Shown here piece by piece: positions 32,739-47,777 of a DNA stretch of 64,000 bases (position 1 is the first letter of the stretch; each line of letters opens with the position of its first letter). Under the pieces are notes generated by a model. The model saw only the letters and a program-made list of their open reading frames with translations, did not search any database and had not been told where the DNA came from. Where the stretch lies: positions 248,001 to 312,000 of the forward strand of contig JALRME010000021.1 of assembly GCA_026120035.1 (NCBI GenBank). The letters are read 5' to 3'. The position numbers and the translations under genes are program-made. Origin of the DNA: Coleophoma eucalyptorum (Eukaryota > Ascomycota > Leotiomycetes > Helotiales > Dermateaceae).

Positions 32739-35247
32739 TCAAGGAGAGATGGGTGTAGCAGCCGCAGCCTGAACCTCTTCCTTCACTTTATCATGATCAG
32801 CAAGAGAACCATTAGTCTTTAATACATCCGCTTCAGCCCACTCATTGGCTACGGAGGATGCTTCCTCGATAGCCTTCTCATGAGCAGCAGGAGGACTGGG
32901 CGGTGGCGGTGGAGCAGCCGCAGGCGAAATATCGACTTCAGTGGCTACGGAGGCTTCCTCGATAGCCTTCTCCTGAGCAGCAGGAGGACTGAGCGGTGCC
33001 GGCGGAGCAGCCGCAGGCGAAAGATCGAATTCAGTGGCTGGCGTACTTGTAGTGACTTCTTGCTTCTTTATATCCTCATTGTTATGTTCCGCGTGATGCA
33101 AACTATCAGCATCAAAGAGACTCTCCTCGTAACTGTCTTGCGTCTTAGGTCTCTCACTTTCTAAGGATCGAGTTGGCGTTACCGGTAACGCCTTTTCTTT
33201 CTGGACTGGCAGTGCGGGCATAGGTTTGTTCTTAGCAGGTACCGTTGCCGAAGCAGAACGTCCCCACCCACTTTTCCTTTTCTCGCCTGCCCATGTTGCC
33301 CAACTGCTCATGTAGGCTCCGGCTTTACTGCCTACTGTTTGAACTGTTTGCTGAGCCTTGGTAAGATCAGGCGCGAATGATGGAGCTGTAGGTGTAACAC
33401 CACCATTTGCTGCTTTGGCTTCTTCATTCTTCCTCCTTTGACTCTCTCGTAATGCTTCCATATCGGCATATAGCTTGTTGAAAACAGTTGAAGCTTTCTC
33501 TTTCCCAGCAGCCAGATTACGACCTAGGACCTCCTTCCCTACGGCAAATCGTTCGTCCAGATGGAATTCTTGTACTTGTGCTGCAATTCTCCTTTGGACG
33601 TCATCTATCGTCAGCCCACCAGCACAAGGATGTTTTGGTTCTACAATGTCAAAGAGATGACTATCGGTGTGCCCATCCCAAATTCTGTGATTTTCTGAGC
33701 GTGTCCAAGCATCAATCCACTCAATTCCGAAATCATGAGCGGGATCGCCTTCAACGTGGGGTAGCATAATGGAAGGATTGTTGGCGTGGCGAATCAGGTA
33801 ATTATGACATTTTACCGAAGATATAAGTGAGAGTAAGTATTCCTCGAACTGCAGTCGAATGAATTCCTCACTGCCCACATATCCCATCGTTTTTGGTCGT
33901 CCTGGATTTGCATCGTCCCAAGTCTCGTTAACAGACTGAGTGATAAAGTCGATCCATCTTCTGTCTGCAACCGACAGCGCTAAAGACGCCCGCAAAGAAG
34001 CTGAGGTGATATTGATGGTGCTTTCATCTAAGTTGATCAATATATCACTATATCGATCTCGTTGTTGAAGTAATAATGAATTGGTCGACCCAACAATGTA
34101 AGATTTCGTGCCATAGTCCGCCAGAATATCTAGCTGTTGTAACGGTGTGTAAGGACCAAAAAGACTTCCCTGTACAGGTATCAGTACAACAATAAGAAAT
34201 CTAAAGATGGTGATATTACCTTTCCAAAGATCTGCAAAGGTAGGCCCATATAAGATAGTAAAGAACTCCGGTCGCTAGTCTTCAAACTTGTTGGTTTAAC
34301 TAAATTTCGCTCGTAGCCATCTAGTTCAGGGTCTGCACAATCTTGAAGATTCCTTATAAGACCGGGAATCAGAGAGATCAAAGAGAATTGCATCATGCAT
34401 AACCGCTCACACCTCGAACCAAAGAACAACATCTAAATCCAGTCAGTAAATGTAAGAATCTTCCAGCCAGTATAACACACCTTGGGTTGCAAAAGACAAC
34501 ATTTGAAAAGTACCAGCGTCTGCCACTTGAACTCATGGACCAGTTCCCTAAGACTCATACCTAAATACTCCTCGCGATCCTCTTCCTGATCGCCCCTCTC
34601 TTTCTCCTCTTTCAGTGATTCCTGAAAGCGCTTCAAAATCTCCGTATCAGTGAACTCCCTTTGTGCAAACCACGCACTAGTAACCACACTCAGTCGTTCC
34701 CTTAACATGCCAAAATACTGCGGGCTATCGGCAATAACCACGACGGCTTTCTGGACGGTGGACCTCGTCACGTCGGCAGGGCGGTTTATGAGTTGCGAAG
34801 CATCCATTTGGCGGGTACAGGAAATTCCAAAGAGCGATGTAGCAGGCTTGTTGTCGCGCGCGGGTTTGAGGAGCGTGAAGTAGGAGAAATCTTCCGTCGA
34901 GCTATCCGCCATATATAAATCAATCTCCCAATTCTACCAAGCATGGGAAAGCAGGAGCAGAGGCTAGACTCACGCATGTGCGCCGTCACTCAGGGCCATG
35001 AATGGCAGAAGTGGCCATTCATTATCCAGCGCAGGATCCGTTCCCTCATCAGCACCAAACCACGTCTCGACCTCAGGACCTCTGTGAAACATATGCGAAT
35101 TAGTCTAAAAGTCCGAACCCTTATCTGCAGCAGCTGCCTGCGGATAGATTCGCGCTGGGAAATATACCTCGCATGGTGAAATCCTACGACCGTTACCAGC
35201 GGCATGAAGGCATTTGCTCGAGCCGCAGGTGCTTCCGACGCAGCCAT
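32739..35247 (-). CDS. avl9: Late secretory pathway protein AVL9
   Basis: Five exons: 35247-35168, 35081-34974, 34901-34481, 34432-34220 and 34169-32739; 750 residues. Hallmarks run in order: MPLVTVVGFHHARGPEVE, then SDGAHASTEDFSYFTLLKP across the second junction, the Longin/DENN-like core with LFFGSRCERLCMMQFSLISL and SYMGLPLQIFGKGSLFGP, and LLQQRDRYSDILINLDE. AVL9 is a DENN-related protein needed for exocytic vesicle formation at the Golgi. The C-terminal 200 residues are low-complexity and hold a 31-residue tandem duplication. The conserved part ends at about residue 480, so the tail is the variable portion. Confidence 0.92.
32868..33048 (-). repeat. 93-bp in-frame tandem duplication in the avl9 tail
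   Basis: Two adjacent copies with a period of 93 bp (31 codons), starting at 32868 and 32961, are about 90 percent identical. Each encodes a SPPAA(H/Q)EKAIEEAS core with a preceding Pro/Ala-rich stretch. The period keeps the frame. The high identity suggests a recent duplication, so the copy number may vary between strains. Confidence 0.85.
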
Positions 35248-36715
35248 CGTGTGTATTTCCTAGCAGAGAGATCGCAAAGAACCAAAATATGAAGGTTTGA
35301 AGCCGGCAGATATTTCGAGTCCAGTACCCAATCCTGCCAGCAGATTCCTTCCAAATTTCCTGATCAGTTTAACAGCCTTATCCGTCCTCGCGCAAGGATA
35401 GCCTCAATTCATCTTGCCCCCTTTTCTCTGTGTTGAACCTTTCTGCTCCTCCTAGATCCAATATGAGCTTTGTTTCCTTAAAAAGCAATGTAGTGACAGA
35501 AGCACCCGAAAACTAATCTTGTCGGCTGGCTCGTAGGATTTGAAAGTAAAGGGGAAAAGGAGTGCAGCGCAGATTCTCGAGTGCTGGGACTGGGTAGGTA
35601 GACAGCAATGGCAAGTGGGGTCGTAACAATTGAAGAATAAACAACCTCGAGGCTGCGACAACAAAAGTTAGAAGGGTCCGGGTATAGAGGTAGTAAATGT
35701 GGAAAGCTATCAAATCGAAGAGAGAGGAAGTTGGGAAGTTCGTTCTCCGTTGGCACGTCTCGTCTCAAATCTCGACCGCTTCCTGTTCGGTCGATTCGCT
35801 TTGCAGCAGACTGCTTGCTGCAATGCAAGGCCAGCAGAGCAGAGCAGCATCTGTCGTAGTTCCTCTCGTCTGGTCGCCAATTGTCGCTTCTATCGCCCAA
35901 GGCGTGCAGACAGCCTATGGGATCCCTGTCTTAGTCGGGTCACCGTCTCCCTTAGCTCGGATAGTGTGAGTATCACGTGTAAAAGTTCCGTCCGAGTAAG
36001 TAGGCTGCGAGGTATGTCACTTTGACACCGGGATTTCGGGTGTAGGGCGGAACTCTCCTTAGGCAGCTGAAGGCGGCAGGGTGGACATCAGTGTAACACC
36101 CAGGCAGACGAATAGGATAGGACAAAAAGGAAGGAAGCATTCTGAGAGAGAGAAAGCGAGGCCCGAAAGCCAGACACCGATCGGGAATATCAGAAATCAT
36201 GGAATCATTCGTTCTATCGACACAGCCAAATGACTATGCTACGCATACAAGGTTTAGGTTGGTGTAAAGTATGTCCTCATTCCACCATCGTCATCATCCA
36301 GAGCCAGTGAGTACCACCAGACCAGCTTGTTAGAAAGGAGACTGATTGCAAGTATCCTTCTCAAAGACCCCTGTTCTTCCTGTTGTTGGTACCATCACCA
36401 ATTCGTTATTTGCAAAATACGATCTGTCTACTAATGGAGTATTCTCGCAAACTCCACGAGGGAAAAAATTCAGGTCGAATATAGGAAACAGCCCTGTGAT
36501 CCCATGCATGTATGCCTGCGCCAGTTAGGGTCAAGCCAAGACTAGGGAAGAGCCAGTCCCCTTAAAACCTCAACAGGTTGTAAACAAGAAGAATCCATGG
36601 CTTTGGCAAGTCGAAGCATCCTATACCATGCAAAAGCCCCAAGCCCCAAAGGGCGCCCCTCCCGTCAAAGGCCAACTACATAAGAATGTTTTTTTTTTTT
36701 TTTGTGAAATCGTAA
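35248..36715. other. Intergenic, avl9 upstream and hog1 3' region
   Basis: About 1.5 kb. A 15-T run at 36689-36703 lies just past the hog1 stop, giving an A run in the hog1 transcript sense. No gene is supportable. Confidence 0.5.
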
Positions 36716-38363
<1,648 letters not shown>

Positions 38364-39687
38364 GGTGAAAGAGAGGTCGTTAAGCCGTCAGACGTTCGAG
38401 GATGTGGAGATCAAGAGGAGATGAGGATGATTGCGGAGAAATCAGCGCGCGATGAGAAGATTGAAGCAGAAGAGCGTGGGAGAGGGATGGCCGGGGTGTT
38501 TTGGCAGTAGTGTGGTGTAGTGTAGTTGAGTGGTGGTAGCTGTTGCAAAGTCTCGATGGGCTTTCGCTGTGCTGGGTCGTCTCGCCTCGCCAACCTAAGC
38601 TAGAAGAGGTAGAGGGTGCTGGGGTCAAGGCTTGCCTGGCAATGGGCTTCTGGGCTTTGGACCTCGGGGATTCGTGCCAGTCGACTCGAATCGGCACTAC
38701 TTCTTGCTGCTGTATGCTGCTGGTCCTGGGTGAAGAGCAGCGCTAGGGTTGAGTTGAGCCTTCGTTCGTATGCTAACGGTGTCGGGGTCGATGTCGATTG
38801 TTGCGTTGCAGTCGAATGTGATCGCTGCTTCTCTTCTTTTGAAGCAAATGGTGATAGAATACAATAACTTGAGGCGAGCCACGTCGCTGCGAAGGTGGAA
38901 AAGGCTAGGTTAGAAATAGGAACTCCTGTCGGACTCAAGCTCCGGTCTCTTAGAAATACTTGCTGCTTGCTTGCCTGGTCTGGCGAGGGGGGGATTGAGG
39001 ATTGGATGAAACCGAGGTCACTCGTTGCTGGATAGGGTCTGCGAGGGGTTGGCGGTCTATTACTGGGCACAGTGATGGAGATGGGTCAGATTCACAGGAG
39101 GTGCCCCTTCCAGAGCAAGGTAGTTTTGGTAGAATCAAGAGCTTTATATAGAGGCCAGGCCAGAGAGCGCAGGCAATCGCCAGGAATCACAGAGGCACTG
39201 TTCCAGTGGACCGCAGTCAAGTTCCGACAAAGCATAAACAGTAAAATACAATGGGCGATCCTTACTTGGTGGACAAGGGGGCTTGATGGGGTTTGATGTA
39301 CCTAGCAGTCTGTTGTCTTGCTCTGTCCATCTCAGTCTGTCAGTCTGTCCGGCTCGTCAAGTCGCGAGTCGCAACTTCCCACGCCAACCTTAACGTGCAC
39401 ATCCACAATCCGACACCTACTCTGAAGTCCGGCCCTGCTGCCGTTTTCATGCTCTGCTCTTTCCCACCAATGCCTCCTCTGGTCACTGGCACAGTCATGC
39501 TACATGGTTGCGATGGATCTAGGCTCCTTGATTAGGAATATCGCAGCCCCATTCAAGAGGGGCAGGCCAAGAGGGGTAAAAGTTATGCGGTGCCTGGAAA
39601 GGTTGACGTAGTTTAGGATGTGGTAATCCACGCATGGGGATGAGTAAGGAAGGGATTAATTCGTTTTCTGCTTCATTTTCTTTTCTA

Positions 39688-39725
39688 CCTCCTCTGCCTC
39701 CTCTGCCTCCTCTGCCTCCCCTCTG
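39688..39725. repeat. CCTCCTCTG tandem repeat
   Basis: About four copies of a 9-nt unit, three of them exact, followed by a run of nine or more T. It is 1.3 kb upstream of the hog1 start. Confidence 0.85.
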
Positions 39726-41994
39726 TTTTTTTTTTCTTGCGGGTGCATGAACGCGGAGCAGATGTCGCGCAGGTCACGATGCAGGCAAGGTCGCTCTCCT
39801 TAGTCCTTAGGGCAGCGTGGATGGGATTCCAGTTTTGCATGCGAATGTGGCACTGGCAACAATGACATCATTTCTTCGGATGCCTTTTCGTCACCGCTGG
39901 ATCCACTCCTGAATCTTTCCAGCCTTGCCCTGCCCACCGAAACTGCATCTGTTGTCGTCGTCTCACCAGCACCGCGACGCCCAAAGGACAAAGGAACCCA
40001 AACTTGCCCCAGTCGTTCCCCCGATCGTTCACCCATTCCGAGCGATCGAGCTCGTGAACCCGCACGATACTGGGAAATTGACTTTTGCACCGTCACCCAC
40101 GCGAGAGCTGTTGGCATTCATGACGGCGACTCGCTTACTCAAACCCTCAGCATCTTCTGACCAAAGCCGCAGAGGCTTTCTTACTAGCCCTTTCAAGGAG
40201 CTCAGCTGCGCTGGCTTATTTTATTGTCACTATATAAACCATGTTTTATCATGATGAATGCACATAGTTCCCGCGATGCCTCTTCCATTCTTTAACCTTT
40301 GTAATTTAATCGTCTGCCTGCCACAAAGGGAAGCTGGACCCCCCTATGGAGACCCTAGGAAGAGAAGGTTTGAGCAAATCGGAAGGCTACCAGCAATCAC
40401 GAGAGAAGGATAAAAACAATGGCTAGATGACTTATTGAGTAAGCCGAGATATCCTCTTCTTCACCTGTCTATTCCGAAGCGAAGCAAGAAAATGATCCTT
40501 CAGACAAAACCTATGGTGCGATGGAGGGAAAATCAGGAACTCTTTCTGGCCCGATGACGCTTTATGTGGGCAAAATCCAAAAGTACCCGGGGCACAGCAT
40601 GCCCGCGTCCGGACATGTCTCCGATCGTCTATGTGGAGAGCCTTGGGAGATCGCAGACTTCAGCCGGTGGTGTATGGCGCCGTGAATGGAGGAAGCCTAC
40701 CTCCGAAAGGCATATACAAAACCACCTCCGATGTAGAGGATGGCGCACAAGCAACGAGGAGAGATAGTTTTCTCTTCATCTTAGATTCTTTCTTTTGAGC
40801 ATGTTATCCTTCCCATTGTCGCTTCTTACATCCTTTGGATCTGAGCTATGGGGCATTCCATCGGATGCTCGTTCCGCTACGTTGCATATCTTACTCGCTT
40901 CCAGCGAATCCATCGGGTGAGGAGAGACATTCGGTCGAGTGATATTTTTCACTCGATTGTCCTCAAACATTCATTCAATATAGAATTGATGCAAGGGCTT
41001 GACACCAAGCGGTTGCATTTCGACCTGTGCCTGCCCAAGAACGCGCCTCGATCCACTATTGATTATTCGTTGAAGAATATGGATGGATGAGGTTTTATTG
41101 AGGACTAAGTGATCTCTCCAAGCCACCTCACAAGATCCGATGCAAGTGGGAATGCGCAGACCGTCAGTGGCTGTCACAATTCTTGGATCAGTCGAATACA
41201 GGAGTGTCCGGGCCAACGACTCTACGATTATGCAGAACAGCCCAGGTATAACTAGGGCAGCCTTTGAGTTCCAGAAGTATTTTCGGTGATTGTGAGCGAC
41301 AGCACTCCAATCTCTCAATAAATTTGAGTGATTAAACGGAGGTAGAGAAGCTTGGTGGTGCAGCTTTTATGATACCCACTAGTGTCTCTCCCGACATTAT
41401 TCATTCTTTACGACCAAGAAGCCACGATTTAAGAGTCGAAAAAAGGGTTACGAGCCATATGATACCTCACAAAACTTCCTGCTTCATCTCTTGCCAAAAA
41501 TTCCTCTAGCAGCAAAAGCTGCGCGCAGTAGCGTTGTTGAATGGCGAGCAACAAGCAAGGGCAGTAGGCAGGCAAGTAGACTCAAATCTTTTCCTGATCA
41601 AGTGATACAGTACATGAACATAAGGATGAAGCAGATCCCATTGATTCAACCATCAAAACCAGGACACAATAGTGATCAGACGCGTAGAGGCTGTATTATT
41701 GATATATTGGTCCTAACTAACCTACCTACAACACGGCTCTCATCCCAAAGGTTGCGATACCAACCAATCAACCAAGACCCAAGCAATCCTCACTAGTAAC
41801 CCCCTCCCCGCAGCATGTAGTAAGCCCAGAGCTTAGAGAAAGAAACCCCAGGCGAGAAAACTCCCACATCCCATCCTTAGGAGGACCTCAAGCAAAAGCG
41901 ATTGATATATCCTTTTTCCAGACAACGAAAGGCCGTCTCCATCCACGGATCTCTCAGCATCGATTCCCATCCCTTGAAAGTCAGACGGAAATAC

Positions 41995-42024
41995 CAAACA
42001 AACAAACAAACAAACAAACAACAA
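41995..42024. repeat. CAAA microsatellite
   Basis: Six or seven CAAA units with one CAA interruption at the right end, in the gene-free stretch downstream of gph1. Confidence 0.9.
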
Positions 42025-42649
42025 AGAGACACACTTATACATAGGCATACATAAACTAATACCCTATCCACAAAAGTCCTCTCTCCACCTTCCTCAAGTA
42101 AACGCAAGCAAGCAAAAGGAAACCCCCCAAAAAGCACCACATCCAGATACCAAAACTTCTCCATGCGAGTAGCAGGCATTGGATCCCTAAAGGTACTTAA
42201 CCCGTCACCCTTTGGTTATTAATAAGCACCATTGGGGAATTGATTGGTGATATCTCTCGACCTTGAATGGCTGGGCTGGGTTTATTTTGAGAGCGATGTG
42301 GCGTTCGCTGCCGCTTCGAAACATTAGAGATCTAGGTCTCCCCTTTATGATCCACACAGATATTAAAAATAAGCGGTAAAGTATAGGATCAATACTCCGT
42401 ACCATTTGCGTTTATTAGAACCATACAGATCTTTACTTGATCAGTCAGGTGGGGCAAGGGGACATCAAAAATTGCAATATAAGAAGATAGGTAGAAATGT
42501 TGTCCATCAATTTACACTCTCATTTCCTATCTACCTTAACCAGAAACCCAGCCATCAAGTCTCAGCCAGAAAAAGTCACGCTACTAATCCTATGCTATCG
42601 TTCAGAAATTCTGCTCTCCCGGAGGTCCCCCGCTCTTGTTCTTCGGCAC

Positions 42650-45611
42650 TTACAACTCACCGTTCCCCAGTCCCGATGTATTGCCATCTTCTGGTGTAAG
42701 CGGCTCAATGTTCCAAATACTCTCTGCATATTCATTGATACAGCGATCAGAGCTGAAGAAGCCCATGCGCGCCACGGAGGTGATACACTTGCTAATCCAT
42801 TCATCTTGGTTCTTGTAGGCCTGATCCACGAGATCCTGTGTTTGAATGTAGCTGTGGAAATCATCAGAAACGAGGTAGTAATCGCCATGGTCCTCAATGG
42901 CGCCGATCAGCGCACTGAAGGAATTGACATCACCGAAGGTCCCGCTCTTGATGGAGTCGAAAACTTTAGCGAGATCTGGATCAAGTTCATGACGACCATA
43001 GGTATGAGCGTGACGCAACTCGTCAACATCTTCCGAGAGATTTCCGAAGAGGAAAATATTGTTCTCGCCAATTTCACGTGTAATTTCAATCTGTGATGCA
43101 GTCAGTCCTGGACTTAGTCCAATATTGGTAGGGCACTCACATTGGCTCCATCGCAAGTACCGATGATCAAGCCACCGTTCAAAACGAACTTCATGTTGGA
43201 CGTTCCACTGGCTTCAGTTCCGGCAGTTGAGATGTGCTCGCTAATATCACTGGCCGGGATAATAGTCTCTGCCTTGGAGACGTTGTAGTCTTCCAAGAAT
43301 ATGACCTTTAGGAGATCACCAACGTCTGCATCTTTGTTGACGACTGCTCCAACACTGTTGACGAGATGGATGATTGTCTTCGCCATCCAGTAACCTGGTG
43401 CAGCCTTGCCACCAAAGATAGATACTCGAGGAGCAAGCTTCTTTCTCTCTTCTGGGGTCATTGCCTTAATGGTCAAGTATCGATGAATTACCCCGAAAAT
43501 GTTCATCTGTTGGCGCTTGTACTCATGTATACGCTTGACTTGAATGTCAAACAAAGCTGCCGGGTTGACAGTAACACCCGTTGTGGCCTTGATATGCTTG
43601 GCTAGTCTGACCTTGTTTGCGTACTTGATTTCTTGCCATTCTTTCTTGAATTCTTTATCATCAGCATACTGTTCAAGCTTGTTGAGCGTTGTGAGATCCT
43701 TCAAGAAATCGTATCCTCCCGTTTTGCTGGCAATCAGTTCTGATAATCTTGGGTTGGCTTGATGTAACCAACGTCTTGGGGTAATTCCGTTGGTAACATT
43801 GGTGAATTTATCAGGTCCGAAAATGCGGACAAAGTCCTTGAAGATAGTGGTCTTAATCAAGTCTGAATGTAGCTCGGCCACACCGTTAACCTTATGAGAT
43901 CCAACAATGGCTAAGTAGGCCATGCGAACCATCTTAGGCTGCGACTCTTCGATGATGGACACTCTTGCGAGCAAGTCACGCTCCTTTGGAAATTTCCTCT
44001 CAACGCTCTGCAAGAAGAACAGGTTGATCTCATAGATAATCTGAAGATGTCTTGGCAACAGATTCTGGAAGAGTGGAACCGACCACTTCTCCAGTGCTTC
44101 AGGCAAGACAGTGTGATTCGTATAACCAAACTATGCTTTGGTCAGCATGAAATATCAAAATGAGCACCGGTATCTTACAGTCTGTGAAACAATACTCCAA
44201 GCCTCATCCCATTCCAGGCCTTCCAAATCGATCAATATTCGCTGGAGCTCAACAATAGCAAGAGTTGGGTGGGTATCGTTAAGTTGGATGGCAACCTGGT
44301 CTGGGAACTCTCTCCAGGCGCGCTTGGATTTTTTGAAGCGACGCACAATATCGTAGAGCGAGGCTGCTACCCAGAAGTATTGTTGCTTAAGACGCAGCTC
44401 CTTACCACGATCCAAGTTATCATTGGGGTACAGAACCGCACTGATCGTCTCAGCACGTTGCTGATCTGCCACAGAGCTCTCGTAGTCACCGCTGTTGAAC
44501 TTCTGGAAATCAAACTCTCCACTTGCCGCCTTACTGGACCACAAACGCAAGTTGTTTGTTGTAGGAGTGCTGTACCCAGGGATTGGAACATCGAAAGCGG
44601 TGGCTTTCACAATTTCCCCACTCTCCCAGACAGCTGTCTGAACACCCTTGTCGTCCTGGTATTTCCTGACGTTACCATAGAATTGAATCTAGCACTTATT
44701 AGCTCGGGTTCTAAGGTCCAGATTCAAAAGAGCGTACATCAACAGTAATGTCATGTCTAGGAAACTCCCAAGGGTTGAAGTCAAGCCAGTAATCAGGAAC
44801 TTCCACCTGATAACCATCTACAATCTCTTGCTTGAAGATACCATATCTATATCTAAGCCCATAGCCCCATGCCGGGAAGTTCAGAGACGCCATTGAGTCT
44901 AGAAAACAAGCAGCGAGTCTGCCAAGGCCTCCGTTTCCAAGAGCCGCATCGTGCTCCTGTTCAATAATATCTTCAATGCGGAATCCAAGTTCCGACATAC
45001 CCTCTGTTATCAAGATTAGTATTTCGGCAAGAAGCAATCCCTCATGGCCAAGAGCATACCTTTGGCGACATTCTTCAATCCAACATTCAGCATAGCATTG
45101 TCCAGAGCACGGCCCATCAAGAACTCCAAACTCAAGTAGTAAACCCTCTTGGAATCAGTAAAGGTCTGTCTCTGTTGCGTGCGGTTCCACTCGGTGATTA
45201 AGCGATCTCTAAAGGCAAGACTCGCCGCAGCATAAGCAGCAGTTTCGTCGCAATTGAACATGCTACGAGCAAGTGTTGTCTCAACATGACGGACGACATC
45301 TTTCTCGAACTCCTCCTTGCTAGAGAACCCCTTTGTCTGGTATTTCTTCCATGCTTCGCGTTGATGTTCGGGGATCGAGGCTGGAACAACCGGAGTTAGT
45401 ATCTTGGAAGGGAAAGTGGCACAGTGATTGATTGCCAGCGTTCACTCTTGCACATACCCTCGACGCTCTTGATTTCAGTAGCACCAAAGCCAGTAAAGGT
45501 ACGCTTGTGCTTGGGTCTCGAGATACCAGCAGGACCGATGGGTCCGGGAAAGTCAGAGAGACCAGCTCCGCCCGAAAGCCTGCGTTCTCTGGAGGTGGGA
45601 TTATTCGACAT
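42650..45611 (-). CDS. gph1: Glycogen phosphorylase
   Basis: Six exons: 45611-45458, 45380-45060, 45003-44738, 44688-44179, 44130-43141 and 43090-42650; 893 residues. Family landmarks: [75 protein letters not shown] and the pyridoxal-phosphate site [10 protein letters not shown] with Lys731. The enzyme cleaves terminal glucose from glycogen with phosphate to give glucose-1-phosphate in the cytosol. The first 50 residues are a Ser/Arg-rich extension, the usual place of regulatory phosphorylation in fungal phosphorylases. The third exon starts with AG-GGT-ATG, restoring the family's VAK(E/D)G(M/L)S. It is downstream of the G-alpha gene and upstream of hog1 on the same strand. Confidence 0.97.
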
Positions 45612-47777
45612 GGCTCTGCGAGAACGAGCAGTGGTCAATGTCCGGGGTGGAGAAACAGAATGGAGGTAGATCAGCAATCAATGATCTACAAGCACCAGGG
45701 TTAGACAATTGAGATCATACAACAGGAGAAGGAAGGAGTTGAGAAACTGTTAAGCTCACCACTCGTCAGAGCACCTGTCCAATGTAGCTTTCTATGACGA
45801 AAGATTGGAATGGAAATCGGATTGATCAGGATAGAGGAGGAAGAGAAAGGGGAAGAGGCAATGGGCAAAAGTAATGTAACTGAGCGGACCAGCTGGAGAG
45901 AAAGCTCCAGATGGAAATGCGGGGTTGTTGATGTTCAAGGATGCAGGCTGCTGTAAGTAGAGCAAGCTCAGTGCTAATGATTCGCCAAAGTGACCTTACC
46001 TGCAGCACAGCGGTTTTGGATTGGATAGGCAGTTTGAGGTTTCCAATGGAGAAGAGCGGGAGAAGAGGGATAGTTGATATAATATAGCTACGTAGCTATG
46101 TATGTAAGTCTCGGTGATGTCAAGCACAGAGCACGAGAGAACCTGAAGGATCCCGGAGAGAATAGGAGGGGCAAAAAAAGTTGAATACGAAGGAAAGTTG
46201 GCCAGCAGAGAAGGTCGGAATAGCTGGAAGTCAGCTCACAACGACGTCCATCACCCCACGGCGCTTGATCTTGGCCAGTGCAACCCTGGCGAAGCCTATG
46301 GGCGGTGGGTGCGGATGGGCAATTGGCAGGGACAGGGATGGAGCTCCAGCGCTTGGAGACGGCGAGTGGAGCTTGCTGGAGAGAAAACGCCTGGACCACA
46401 GCTAGAGCCGCTGCGATGCTATCGATTCCTATCAGGAGCTTCAACTTCATCACCCTAGGTATTTTTGGATGAGTAAGGCCCAAGGCAAGAGGATGGACCC
46501 GTATCTTAATCCTCGTCCCACCTTCCATAAAATGAACGGAGCATACGGATAGAAGCCCAATTTCCATCTTACTAACCACCACTGGAGGCACAAAAGACTG
46601 GATCCATCTTACTAAGACATACCGTAGTAAGCAACTTACAGGCAAGTCCTTCCAACTTAAAACCTCCAACTGATCTCCAAAATCCACAAAATACAGCAGA
46701 AGCTAGAGATGGAAAATAGAATCCCCCACTCCACTACAGCGTCACGAGATAGCCTAGACCCCCCATATTCCGAAGTCCAGCCAAGAAGGCGGGGAGATGA
46801 ACAAGACATCACAGGCACGTCAAATTCCTCGCTGTAATACACACACACACACACACACCGCTCCCTCCCCAACCCATATGCCTCACTCCCTCGCTTTGCA
46901 TTCTCTAACCTTCGTTTCTATAGCAATCCCCTCCACAATGTACAGAATATGCAAAACCGTACCTTGCGGGCCTTATCGATATCCAGATTGCCGATCTTCA
47001 CCCCTCTAGAAGTGAACAAATTCGTGAAACGAAGACTCTCCCTTGAAGGAGGGGAAGAACCCGAAGGCTATGTAGCAGCTGCACGGTACATTTTTCCAGG
47101 AGCGAATTGGTGAGTGCAATGAAGCAAATGGGCAGAAAAAAACAGGTTACTTTTTTGATTCAGGCATCTACAAGAAGCATGCAAAAGAACTATCTGGGGA
47201 ATCGACAGAAGAAACCGAGCCCGTCATAGAGATGGTAGCGATGGAGCTGGCTAAGGTAGACCGAAAAGGGTCCACAAGCAGTGATCGACATGCTGTGTAC
47301 ATCATATACACCCGAAAGGGCCTCACTCCCTGGATATCCCCGACTTTCTCCATCTCTGCTTCCTCTTCCTCTTCCGTCCCATTCAGATTATATCCCCATG
47401 CCCCCAAATCCATCCCTTCCTTTCCCCCGGAAAGTCCCCATATATCATGCAAAGGCAAGTAAGACCAAGTCAAAGGAGGTGGCAATAGCGGAAGAAATGA
47501 TTTCTTGCTTTGTCGAGCCCGACAATATGGAGTATATAAGGCGTCTTCTTCCATGGTGAGACATCCTACCCGCTCCGGCAATACCGTCAGAAAACACACA
47601 AGATATAAACTCCTAAAAACTCCGTTGTCAGACCACCAAAGACCACCATTTGCTCCCAATCAAGGTGGAATAAGCCCCAGACTAAAAAAGACGACGGTAA
47701 ATAAAAAAAAAGTTTGACATTAGACGTGACGTAAGACGCTGGGACCGAGAGGTTTGCGTTATCGGAAAGTGCTGAAA
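45612..47777. other. Intergenic, gph1 upstream and G-alpha 3' region
   Basis: 2.2 kb. Contains an AC microsatellite at 46839-46858. No supportable gene. Confidence 0.5.
46839..46858. repeat. AC dinucleotide microsatellite
   Basis: Ten AC units in a row, roughly 1.2 kb upstream of the gph1 start codon. Confidence 0.95.

Larger units (their letters stand above)
38364..42649. other. Long gene-free region between hog1 and gph1
   Basis: 4.3 kb holding the hog1 promoter and leader and the gph1 3' region. Simple repeats occur at 39688-39725 (9-nt unit CCTCCTCTG) and 41995-42024 (CAAA units). An open minus-strand frame at 38600-39070 looks protein-like but has no ATG. No gene is supportable. Confidence 0.5.

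Noticed and set aside
38600..39070. 156-codon minus-strand frame upstream of hog1 as a protein gene
   Set aside because: It has no ATG anywhere in the frame and no splice donor/acceptor pair that would connect it to one; kept only as a finding about the hog1 leader.
42497..43096. 199-codon plus-strand frame opposite gph1
   Set aside because: Antisense shadow of the phosphorylase last exons, with no features of its own.
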